From: Frankiaceae bacterium
GTDB lineage: Bacteria > Actinomycetota > Actinomycetes > Mycobacteriales > SCTD01
NCBI GenBank assembly: GCA_016650445.1
Contig: JAENVS010000038.1
Location: 1 to 63,359 of the forward strand
Reading direction: 5' to 3'
Length of the DNA: 63,359 nucleotides
The notes under the pieces were generated by a model that worked only from the letters and a program-made list of their open reading frames with translations, was not told where the DNA came from and did no database searches. Numbering within the stretch: the stretch's first letter is position 1; each line of letters begins with the position of its first letter. A program made the position numbers and the translations under genes. This document shows, in pieces, positions 47,007 through 54,831 of this stretch.

Positions 47007-48880
47007 CCGACGCCGTCTTCACGGCGTTCGCCGCCGCCGGCCTGTGGCCCGGTCTCGGCAAGACGCTCGCCGGCCAGCTCGCCGAGAACGGCATCGTCGG
47101 TCCGGACGACGTGCTGCCGTCAAAGCTGGCGAAGCTGCCCTCGATCGGTCTCGTCCGCGCCGAGCGGCTGGTGGAGTCGTTCAAGGGCGCCTCCGACCGG
47201 TACGACGTCGCGGCACTGCTGGTGCCCGCCGGCCTCCCGGCCCGCCTCGCGTTCCGCGTGATGGAGAGCCTCGGACCCTCCGCCGCCGACCGCTTGCACG
47301 CCGACCCGTGGCGGCTGCTGGACATCCCGGAGGTCCGGCTGGTCGACGCCGACCGGCTGGCGGTCTCGGTGCTCGGTGCCGAGGCACGCAAGGACGACCC
47401 GCGGCGTGGGGTCGCGCTCGTCGCCCACGAGCTGGTGCGGGCAGCCCGAGACGGTCACACGTGCGTCCCGTCGGAGGACGTCGCTCGCGGCGTGCGGGCT
47501 GAGGGCTACGAGGCGTCCGACGTCGCGCTCGCGTCGGCGCTGGAGGATGAGCGCGTGGTCGTCAGCGAGGACGGCCTGCTGTCGCTGACGCGCTATGCAA
47601 TGGCCGAGGAGGCCGTCGCCGACGGCATCGCGCGATTGCTGGCCACCGCCGAGCCGCTTGCCGACGCGGCGGCCGCGAAGGCGGTGCAGGGTCAGCTCGA
47701 CGAGGTGCAGACCGGCGCGGTCGTCCTTGCGATGCGGCACGGCGTCTCCGTCCTCACCGGCGGGCCGGGCACCGGGAAGAGCCGCACGGTCGCCGCACTG
47801 GTGGCACTCGCCAGGGCACGTCGCAAGCAGGTCGGGCTGGCCGCGCCGACCGGTCGCGCGGCGAAGCGGCTCGAGGAGCTGTGCGACGCGCCCGCGATGA
47901 CCCTGCATCGGCTCCTCGGTGCGCAGGGCATGACCGGTCAGTTCAGCCGCGGTGAGGAGTGGCCGCTCGACGAGGACGTTGTCGTGGTCGACGAGGCGTC
48001 GATGCTCGACGTCGAGCTGGCCGCCGCGTTGCTCGAGGCCTGCCCTGACGGCTGCCACCTGCTGTTCGTCGGCGACCCGGCGCAGCTGCCGTCGATCGGC
48101 GCGGGCCGGGTGCTCGGTGACCTCATCGACTCGGGCGCGGTCCCGGTGACGGAGCTGACGACCCTCTACCGGCAGGACGAAGGCGGTGCGATCGCGCGGC
48201 TCGCGACCGCCGTCCGCGGCGGGGAGCTGCCCGCGGTCGAGGACGATCCCGGCCGCGAGGTCGTCGTCGTACGGACGAAGGAATCGGGTGAGGCCGCACA
48301 TCGCACCGTGCAGCTCGTCACCGACTCCATCCCGCGGGCTCTGGGCATCCCGTCGGACGAGATCCAGGTGGTGACGCCGGTGCACCGCGGCGCGGCCGGG
48401 ACGATCGCCTTGAACGTCGCCCTGAAGGCGCGCCTCAACCCAGGGTCCGGCGAGGTGCAGGGATTCGACGTCGGTGATCGGGTGGTGGCGACGGCGAACC
48501 ACCTGGACGAGGGCTTCGCCAACGGCGAGGTCGGCGTCGTGACCGGAAAAGCAGACAAGGGCCTGATCGTGTCCTTCGCGGGAGCCGGGCCGGTGACGGT
48601 GCCGCCGAAATCACTCCTCGACCTACGGCACGGGTGGGCGGTGACGGTGCACCGGGCGCAGGGATCGGAGTTTCCCGCCGTGGTCGCCGTGCTCCCGCCC
48701 GAGGCGGGCGGCCTGCTGTCGCGGCCGCTGGTCTACACGGCTTTCACGCGGGCACAGCGCCACCTGTCCGTCGTACACGCATCCGGTCCCGCTCTGGCGC
48801 GGGCGGTACGCGACGTGGGGGCGCTGCCTCGACGAACCCGACTCGCCGGGTTGCTGCAGGAGGCTGTGCAGGCGCTGTGA
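47003..48880 (+). CDS. RecD2-like ATP-dependent DNA helicase
   Basis: A 625-aa superfamily 1B helicase. An N-terminal region with an HhH-like LPSIGLVRAERLVESF precedes Walker A VLTGGPGTGKSRT, GLAAPTGRAAKRL, Walker B VVVVDEASML, GDPAQLPSIG, a switch TLYRQDE and the C-terminal WAVTVHRAQGSEFPAVV. It is shorter than Deinococcus RecD2 and lacks RecBC partners here; the RecB-like nuclease gene is 22 kb away. The TTG start overlaps the aldo/keto reductase stop as TTGA, so coupling is likely. Confidence 0.9.
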   Translation: MTDAVFTAFAAAGLWPGLGKTLAGQLAENGIVGPDDVLPSKLAKLPSIGLVRAERLVESFKGASDRYDVAALLVPAGLPARLAFRVMESLGPSAADRLHADPWRLLDIPEVRLVDADRLAVSVLGAEARKDDPRRGVALVAHELVRAARDGHTCVPSEDVARGVRAEGYEASDVALASALEDERVVVSEDGLLSLTRYAMAEEAVADGIARLLATAEPLADAAAAKAVQGQLDEVQTGAVVLAMRHGVSVLTGGPGTGKSRTVAALVALARARRKQVGLAAPTGRAAKRLEELCDAPAMTLHRLLGAQGMTGQFSRGEEWPLDEDVVVVDEASMLDVELAAALLEACPDGCHLLFVGDPAQLPSIGAGRVLGDLIDSGAVPVTELTTLYRQDEGGAIARLATAVRGGELPAVEDDPGREVVVVRTKESGEAAHRTVQLVTDSIPRALGIPSDEIQVVTPVHRGAAGTIALNVALKARLNPGSGEVQGFDVGDRVVATANHLDEGFANGEVGVVTGKADKGLIVSFAGAGPVTVPPKSLLDLRHGWAVTVHRAQGSEFPAVVAVLPPEAGGLLSRPLVYTAFTRAQRHLSVVHASGPALARAVRDVGALPRRTRLAGLLQEAVQAL

Positions 48881-48898
48881 CTCGTGCACACTTGTGCC

Positions 48899-49093
48899 GT
48901 GCCGGACTACGAGTACCGCGCGATGCGTGTGCCGCCCGGGACTTCGCACGAGCACACCCGGGACCTGCTCACGATCCACGCCGAGTACGGCGACTGGGAG
49001 CTGGCCCGCCACGCCGTCTGGCCCGACGGCCGTCGCAACGTGACGGTCCGTCGGCGCCTGCGCCCCGAGCCGCTCCCGCCGATGCCCAGCTAG
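48899..49093 (+). CDS. DUF5703 family small protein
   Basis: A 64-aa protein, VPDYEYRAMRVPPGT, HAEYGDWELARHAVWPDG and a basic end VTVRRRLRPEP. It matches the DUF5703 family, small conserved actinobacterial proteins of unknown function that I recall being found beside M20 peptidase genes, one of which lies 7 kb away here. The GTG start at 48899 gives the family N-terminus. Confidence 0.85.
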   Translation: MPDYEYRAMRVPPGTSHEHTRDLLTIHAEYGDWELARHAVWPDGRRNVTVRRRLRPEPLPPMPS

Positions 49094-49125
49094 CACGACT
49101 CCCTCCGACGCCTCACGCGCGGGAG

Positions 49126-49131
49126 TACGGT
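49126..49131 (+). promoter_or_regulatory. TACGGT -10-like hexamer before the peptide cassette
   Basis: TAnnnT hexamer 32 nt before ATG 49164. Transcripts starting ~7 nt later would carry the G11 tract in their leader. Confidence 0.35.
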
Positions 49132-49145
49132 GGCGCCCTTCGAGC

Positions 49146-49156
49146 GGGGGGGGGGG
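49146..49156 (+). repeat. Homopolymeric G11 tract in the leader of the precursor gene
   Basis: Eleven consecutive G residues end 7 nt before ATG 49164, in the position of the ribosome-binding site. A tract of this length is prone to slippage and could vary translation of the following operon. Confidence 0.8.
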
Positions 49157-49163
49157 CTCTTCC

Positions 49164-50165
49164 ATGGCCGACATCGACAGTGTTCTCGAGCGGCTCATCA
49201 CCGACACGGCGTTCCGTAGTCAGCTCAGCACCGACCCGGCTGCGGCGCTGTCGGGATATGACCTGACGACGGAGGACCTCCAGGTCCTCGCGAGTTCGAT
49301 GGATGACAGCGCAGGTGAGCAGCACGGCGTCGAGCAGCGGACATCGAAGAGCGCCGTCGTCGGGCTCCTCGCGTCGTTGACCGGCGGCGGTGGCGGTTCG
49401 GCGGGTCACAAGCCCATCACGGGGAAGTCGGACGACCTCCTGGCCGCGAACTGCGGCGAGAAGATCGGTGGCGACAACGCGTCCCAGCTCTTCGCCCCAC
49501 CGCAGGACGCCATGTCGAAGGACGCCATGAAGCTGGGGGTCGTCGGCGAGGATCTCGCCGCACCGTCGGACGACGCCACGGAGGCGGTGCACAAGCTGCC
49601 GGGCAAGCCCAAGCCCGGCGAGATCACTCTGACCAGAGCGTCATCGTCGGGAGGCGGCGGGTCAGCGGCGCATGAAGACTTCGCGCCGCCGGTCGATGTC
49701 CCCGGCTCAGCCTCGGGCGACGGGTCACCTGCCGTCTTCTCGGAGTGGACGGAGAAGACCGGCGACGGCGCGCAAGGCAACCTCGCTCCCGCGGACGTGA
49801 ACGGAGATCTGCCTGCAATCGGCGACATCAAGGGCGCACCGGTGAACGACCTCTCCGCGGTCCAGGGCAACTTCTCGCCCAGCAAGAGCGACGCGCAGGC
49901 CAATGACTTCCACTTCTCGCCCAAGCAGACCGAAGCGCAGGCCAATGTCCTCTCGCCAGCCGACGCCGACGCCGCCGTCGAGAAGATCGAAATCGGCGCC
50001 ATGAAGGCTGGCGACACCGGTGTCGAGGTGAACGGCGACGGCGCGCCCGCGGAGCTCATCGGCATGCTCCAGCCGTCCGCCGGTGACAACGCCAAGGGCG
50101 TCGACGTCAGCCACATGAAGGCCGGCGACACGAGTGCCGACTTCCTTACGATCGAGGACGGGTGA
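49164..50165 (+). CDS. Putative modified-peptide precursor or substrate with Nif11-like leader and repeats
   Basis: A 333-aa protein without signal peptide or membrane segment. Residues 1-47 (VLERLITDTAFRSQLSTDPA, AALSGYDLTTEDLQVLASSM) match Nif11-like/Franean1_4349-type leaders of ribosomally made modified peptides. The rest is low in hydrophobics and has internal repeats: GGGGSAGH (75-82) and GGGGSAAH (163-170); a 14-residue unit FSP..[ST][DE]AQAN starting at 237 and 251; and MKAGDT at 280 and 318. There is one Cys (97). It is far longer than usual RiPP precursors, so it may be a multi-core precursor or an exported repeat protein. Its GTGA overlap with the methyltransferase gene couples the two. 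Confidence 0.7.
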   Translation: MADIDSVLERLITDTAFRSQLSTDPAAALSGYDLTTEDLQVLASSMDDSAGEQHGVEQRTSKSAVVGLLASLTGGGGGSAGHKPITGKSDDLLAANCGEKIGGDNASQLFAPPQDAMSKDAMKLGVVGEDLAAPSDDATEAVHKLPGKPKPGEITLTRASSSGGGGSAAHEDFAPPVDVPGSASGDGSPAVFSEWTEKTGDGAQGNLAPADVNGDLPAIGDIKGAPVNDLSAVQGNFSPSKSDAQANDFHFSPKQTEAQANVLSPADADAAVEKIEIGAMKAGDTGVEVNGDGAPAELIGMLQPSAGDNAKGVDVSHMKAGDTSADFLTIEDG

Positions 50166-51124
50166 CGCCAGATCCGGGCGACGTCCCTGTGCATGACGGC
50201 TCACCGCACGAGCTGAGCTGGAAGGACCTGCTCGCGGCGGCACGCGAGGACGCGACGTTCTGCCGAGCCCGAGACCTCGTGCGGCTGTGCGAGTCGGTGA
50301 TCGCCCGCGCGGGGCTGACGGGGTTCAACTCGATGGGGTCACCCCGCAAGGACGCCGAGGCTCTCGTCTTCGAAACGCTTGCGATCCGCGATCACAACGA
50401 GCGCTACCTCGACGCGGCAGTCAGCTCGCTCGAGCGGGTGCAGATTCTCGGCCTGCTCGAGCGCCGAGTGGACGGCCCGACTCCCGTCCCGTACCTGCTG
50501 GGCGAGTCGTTCTTCGCCGGCCGCCGCTTCACTGTCCGCCCCGGTGTGTTCATTCCGCGCAGCGCACTCGGCAAGCTGCTCGACCAGGTGCTTGCTGAGG
50601 TCGTGTGGTCGGCGCAGCCACGGGCCCTCGAACTCGGCTGCGGCACCGGCGCGCTGGGTATCTCGATCGCCGTCAGAGTGCCGGCGGCCAACGTCGACCT
50701 CGTCGACATCGACCCATTGGCGGTCCAGGTGGCGACTGCCAACATCCGAAGGCACCGTGTCGGGGAGAGGATGCAGGCCGCCGTGAGCGACATGTACGAC
50801 GGCGTCGACCGGGCGGCGCGGTACGACGTCATCGTCGCCAACCTGCCCTACGTGCCCGAGGCACAGATCGGGCGCACCAACACCGAGATCGACGCGGAGC
50901 CACAAACCGCGATCTACCGTCCCGGCGACGGTCTGGACCTGGTGAGGCGGGCGCTGGCGGGATCCGCGCCGCACCTCGCGGACCGCGGTCTGCTGGTGCT
51001 CGAGGTGGGTACCAGTAACCAGCCGGCCGTGGCAGAGCTGCTCGCAGGGCGTGGCCGGTGGTGGCAGTCCGGTGGCGCGGCTGCCGGTGTCGTGAGCCTC
51101 ACCCGCGCTGACCTCGAAGCGTGA
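50162..51124 (+). CDS. HemK/PrmB-like class I methyltransferase
   Basis: A 320-aa SAM-dependent methyltransferase. A helical N-terminal domain (residues ~20-110) precedes VPYLLGESFFAGRRF, VFIPRS, motif I ALELGCGTGALGISIAV, DLVDIDPLAV and ANLPYVPEAQIG. The layout is that of N5-glutamine methyltransferases (PrmB, PrmC/HemK), but the active-site NPPY is replaced by NLPY. GTG 50162 overlaps the precursor stop as GTGA. With that partner, methylation of Gln/Asn or another residue of the repeat protein (for example the AQAN units) is a reasonable inference; a ribosomal role is less likely. Confidence 0.85.
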   Translation: MTPDPGDVPVHDGSPHELSWKDLLAAAREDATFCRARDLVRLCESVIARAGLTGFNSMGSPRKDAEALVFETLAIRDHNERYLDAAVSSLERVQILGLLERRVDGPTPVPYLLGESFFAGRRFTVRPGVFIPRSALGKLLDQVLAEVVWSAQPRALELGCGTGALGISIAVRVPAANVDLVDIDPLAVQVATANIRRHRVGERMQAAVSDMYDGVDRAARYDVIVANLPYVPEAQIGRTNTEIDAEPQTAIYRPGDGLDLVRRALAGSAPHLADRGLLVLEVGTSNQPAVAELLAGRGRWWQSGGAAAGVVSLTRADLEA

Positions 51125-51127
51125 CCT

Positions 51128-54100
51128 GTGGTCGACAGCGCACCGGTCCGCACCGATCTCTGGCAGGTGCTCGCCGGCCGCGCGGTGGGCACACCGCTCG
51201 CCCCTGAAGACCCCGACCTCTGGGAGGACGTCGCCACCCGCCTGAACGTCGCCAAGGCAAAGCCGGCACTGCGGTCAGGCATCGAGGCGGTGGCCCACGT
51301 CACGGTCCGGGGACAGCCCTACGTCATGCTGCGCTCCCCTGACCGTGAGGGCTCGTACGTCCGGCTCGCACCGGAGGAGTGGGCACTCGCGCAGGAGATG
51401 GACGGCAGCCGCACCGTCGCGGCGCTGGTCGGCGTACTCGCCAGAACGACCGGAACGCTCGCGCCCGACCGGGTCACCCGCGTCGTCGCCGACCTCGCCG
51501 GCAACCGGATGCTGCAGGAGCTGCCGGTCGATGCGTTCTCCGGCGTACGCCGCATCCGCTCCGGCCGGCGCAGGAACCGTCTGGGCAAGCGACTGCTCGA
51601 CGCCGCACGAGGTCGTCGCATGGTTCTTGGCGACGTCGACCGGGCCATCGGCGTGCTCTACCGCGCCGGCGGTCGCTTCCTGTTCACGCGCGTCGCAGCG
51701 GTCATCGCGTTCGTCATCGCGTTGCTGGGTGGCGCTCTCTTCCTCCGGACCTGGGCGTCGGGCTCGGACTCGCTGTTCCTGCAGAAGGGCTCCTACGCCA
51801 CCGGCGGCCTGATCCTGCTGGCGCTCAACGCCGGAGCCCTTCTCGCCCACGAGCTCGGACACGCACTGGCGACCAAGCACGCCGGCCGCCGAGTCCCGGC
51901 CGTCGGCGTCCTTCTCTACTTCGGCATCCCGTCGGCGTTCGTCGACACCACGGACATCTGGATGGCCGATCGACGGCATCGGCTGATCGCCACCGCGGCC
52001 GGGCCGGCGTCCGCCCTAACACTCGCCGGTGCAGCCCAGCTGGTGGCCTTCGTCGATCCGTCGTTGGCGCCGCTCGCCTTCAAACTCGCGTTCGCGTGGT
52101 ACCTGAATGCGCTGTTCAACCTCAACCCGCTGATGGCGCTCGACGGCTACTACCTCGCCATGGACGCCCTCGAGATCGCCAACCTGCGTTCCCGCGGCAT
52201 CGCTTTCCTCGTCGGTGCGGTCCGGACCAGGCGCATCGCCTGGTCGAAGCTCGATCGGGAAGGGCGGTACGTCGCGGCGTACGGCGTCGCGGCCACACTC
52301 TGGACCATCATCTTCCTCTGCATCTCCACGCGCATCTGGCGGGACCGGGTCCGCGGTCTCGTGGCCGGCGTGTGGCACACGGGCATCACCGGAAAGCTGC
52401 TCGTCGCGTTCTTCGTGCTTGGTCTGTTCGCCCCGGTGTTCTGGGGTGTCGGCCACGCCCTGTCCGCCCGTTGGCATCGGCGACGTGCGCTGCGCGAGCC
52501 GGCCCGACGGGTCGGTGCGCGCCTAGACGCGCTGCGCACCAGCGGACTGGCCGCGCTGCCGGCCGCAACGCTCGACGCTCTGGCTGCCGCGGCCTCGTGG
52601 TCGATCGTCCCGGCGGGTCGCACGGTGCTCGCCGCAGGAGTCGCGCCGGGATCGGTGCTGCTGCTGCACGACGGCGATGCGGAGGCGCGTCGCCCGGCCG
52701 ACCCCCCGGCGACCGTCCGGGTGCGCGCCGGGCGCGGCGAGGCGCTCGGCGTCGCTGAGGTGCTGGCCGGACGTACTACGTCACTCGAGTGGCGAACCAC
52801 CCGCGACAGCCGGCTCCTCGCCATCCCAGCCGACGCCTTCCGCGCCTCGGCCGGCGACAAGCTGACCCCGCCCGGTGTGGACCTCAACGCGGCTGAGGCC
52901 GCGTTGGATGCGTCGCCGATGCTGGCGTCGCTCACCCCCGCGACCCGCCTCGAGCTGATGTCCCGCATGACCTGCGTGGACGTCGCACCCGGTAAGTCCC
53001 TGACGGTCAGCGACCCTGAGCACGCCGTACTGGTGGGCTCCGGCGTTGTAGTCGCGGACGCGGATGAGCGTCGCGCCGGCTCCGTGCTGAGGGCGGCCAG
53101 CACCGCCGAGCCGCTTCGGGCCACGACGCGGACGCAGTCGACGCTGTGGCGGCTGGCCGGCTTCGGGTCGCTGGGCGCGAGTGCCGCGGGAGCTGCCGCG
53201 GCCGCGCCTCCCGTGGGAGTCCACGGCGGCGGTGGGCATCCGCCGGTGACGCCGCCACCTACGGACACGCCCGCCGGCGACGACGAGGCGGACGACCGGC
53301 TGTGGAAGAAGGCTCGGCGACTGCTTGTGCTGCTGCTCATCCTGGCGCTGCTGTCCATCGCTGCCGCGTTGAGCGACGCGACGCCGTGGGCCGAGGTGCG
53401 CGGCGACCGGGTGCTGGCGATCGTGACGCGCGGGTCGGCCGACGCGGAGGTCAACGGCTCCGACGTGCGCCTCGGACGACAGGGCCAGGTCACGCTCGGG
53501 CGGGGTGACCTCGTGCGGGTGCACCGCCGTTCGACCGTGCACCTGGTCTACGCCGGCGGCGCCGAGCAAGTGCTCTGCGGCGGCAGCCGCGCCACCGTCC
53601 TGGACGTCAGCCGCGTCCGTGCCGAGGACCGCACGTGGGTCCCGTCCGGTGCGCTGCGGCTTGACGGTGGAGCGCTGCTGGCCGACACCGAGGCGGCGTC
53701 TCGCGCGTTCGGCCCGCTGGCATTGACCGTCGCGACGTCGAGGCTCCAGGTGAGTGCGTCCGGCGACGCGGCCCGCTTCGGCATGACCGTTGGTCGGGTT
53801 GACATCGCGTCCGGCGTTGTCAATGTTGAAGGGGCGGTGGCGTCGATGCGTCCGGTCGACTGTCGCGGCCTGGTCGGATCCGACGCCGCGGAGAGCCCGG
53901 TGGCAACGGGACCAGGGTCGCCGTCCGCCGGCACTGCCGGCGGACCGGGCGGATCGCTACCGCCGGGTGCCTCGGCGCCGGCCGGCGGCTCCACGCCGAC
54001 CGGTGGCCCGGCAGGCGCGTCAGGGTTCCCGGCGCCGGGGACGACCGGCCCCGCGACGGTGCCCGGGACGACGCCGGCGCCAGGAACAACGCCCGCACCG

Positions 54101-54589
54101 GGCACGACCCCGAGTCCTGGGTCGACGACAGGTCCCGGCCCGACGTTCGGTCCCACGACGGGACCGACGACAAGGCCGTCGCCCGGACCGAGCGCGAGCC
54201 CGACACCGCCGGCGCCCTCCCCGTCCCCGTCCCCCTCACCGCCTCCTCCGCCACCCCCTCCACCGCCGCCTCCGCCGGACCTGGGCTGGTCGTGCTCCCC
54301 GACGTCGCTGAGTTTCAAGCCCGGCGGCTCGGACACGACGAAGTGCAACGCGAGCTCGATCAACGGCTTCTCGGGCGGGGTGACCTTCTCGTGCACGGGC
54401 GAGCCGGCGGGCATGAGCTGTGTCCCGTCACCCGGCAGTGCGACGGTCTCGTCCGGAGGTAGCGCCGGGACGGTCGTGACGGTGAGCGGAACCAAGGTGG
54501 CGCCCGGCACCTACAGCCTGCAGGTCGTCGCACGGTCCGATGACGGGACCATCACCCGAAGCGACACCATCACCGTGACCGTCACATGA
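51128..54589 (+). CDS. Multidomain membrane protein: PqqD-like, M50 peptidase, cNMP-binding-like, FecR-like and Ig-like
   Basis: 1153 aa. Residues ~41-134 are PqqD-like (YVMLRSPDREGSYVRLAPEE), a fold that binds leader peptides. The membrane peptidase follows: HELGH (241-245) and NLNPLMALDGYY (~331-342), as in peptide zinc metalloproteases. Around 490-700 two regions resemble cyclic-nucleotide-binding beta-rolls (GSVLLLHDGDAE). After a TM segment (LLVLLLILALLSIAAAL) comes a FecR-like domain (RGSADAEVNGSDVRLGRQG...VRVHRRSTVHLVYAGG), then ~130 residues rich in Pro, Gly and Thr with a P13-type run, and an Ig-like end (LGWSCSPTSLSFKPGGS). GTG 51128 is 3 nt after the methyltransferase stop. It probably binds, cleaves or exports the upstream repeat protein and reaches the cell surface. 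Confidence 0.85.
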   Translation: MVDSAPVRTDLWQVLAGRAVGTPLAPEDPDLWEDVATRLNVAKAKPALRSGIEAVAHVTVRGQPYVMLRSPDREGSYVRLAPEEWALAQEMDGSRTVAALVGVLARTTGTLAPDRVTRVVADLAGNRMLQELPVDAFSGVRRIRSGRRRNRLGKRLLDAARGRRMVLGDVDRAIGVLYRAGGRFLFTRVAAVIAFVIALLGGALFLRTWASGSDSLFLQKGSYATGGLILLALNAGALLAHELGHALATKHAGRRVPAVGVLLYFGIPSAFVDTTDIWMADRRHRLIATAAGPASALTLAGAAQLVAFVDPSLAPLAFKLAFAWYLNALFNLNPLMALDGYYLAMDALEIANLRSRGIAFLVGAVRTRRIAWSKLDREGRYVAAYGVAATLWTIIFLCISTRIWRDRVRGLVAGVWHTGITGKLLVAFFVLGLFAPVFWGVGHALSARWHRRRALREPARRVGARLDALRTSGLAALPAATLDALAAAASWSIVPAGRTVLAAGVAPGSVLLLHDGDAEARRPADPPATVRVRAGRGEALGVAEVLAGRTTSLEWRTTRDSRLLAIPADAFRASAGDKLTPPGVDLNAAEAALDASPMLASLTPATRLELMSRMTCVDVAPGKSLTVSDPEHAVLVGSGVVVADADERRAGSVLRAASTAEPLRATTRTQSTLWRLAGFGSLGASAAGAAAAAPPVGVHGGGGHPPVTPPPTDTPAGDDEADDRLWKKARRLLVLLLILALLSIAAALSDATPWAEVRGDRVLAIVTRGSADAEVNGSDVRLGRQGQVTLGRGDLVRVHRRSTVHLVYAGGAEQVLCGGSRATVLDVSRVRAEDRTWVPSGALRLDGGALLADTEAASRAFGPLALTVATSRLQVSASGDAARFGMTVGRVDIASGVVNVEGAVASMRPVDCRGLVGSDAAESPVATGPGSPSAGTAGGPGGSLPPGASAPAGGSTPTGGPAGASGFPAPGTTGPATVPGTTPAPGTTPAPGTTPSPGSTTGPGPTFGPTTGPTTRPSPGPSASPTPPAPSPSPSPSPPPPPPPPPPPPPDLGWSCSPTSLSFKPGGSDTTKCNASSINGFSGGVTFSCTGEPAGMSCVPSPGSATVSSGGSAGTVVTVSGTKVAPGTYSLQVVARSDDGTITRSDTITVTVT

Positions 54590-54602
54590 GAGGGTCACCG
54601 TC

Positions 54603-54818
54603 GTGACGTGCTGGTTCTGCACCAAGGCCTCGCGAGGCTCCTGCGCGTTCTGCGGTCGCGGAGTGTGCGAGGACCACGCGCGGTTCGGGCCGTTCGTGCT
54701 CGACGTCCACCGGAGTGAGGCTCGCTCCCGTACCGAAGCGCTCGTCGTCGAGGACGCCCTGCAGTGCGGCACCTGCAAGCCAAGGCCTCAGCCGGTCCCG
54801 ATGCCCGAGCTCGACTGA
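54603..54818 (+). CDS. Small Cys-rich zinc-finger-like protein
   Basis: A 71-aa protein, VTCWFCTKASRGSCAFCGRG followed by VCEDHARF and, later, QCGTCKP. The CxxC...CxxC...CxxH spacing and a last CxxC suggest a two-zinc treble-clef/B-box-like fold. GTG 54603 is 13 bp after the M50 fusion gene and in the same direction, so it is probably the last gene of the cassette. Function unknown; a regulator or adaptor is possible. Confidence 0.7.
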   Translation: MTCWFCTKASRGSCAFCGRGVCEDHARFGPFVLDVHRSEARSRTEALVVEDALQCGTCKPRPQPVPMPELD

Positions 54819-54831
54819 GGGCTCGGTAGCG

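Noticed and set aside
50162..51124. Housekeeping prmC/prmB
   Set aside because: No prfA or ribosomal context, altered NPPY motif, and tight coupling to the leader-bearing gene argue for a dedicated role, though the fold is the same.
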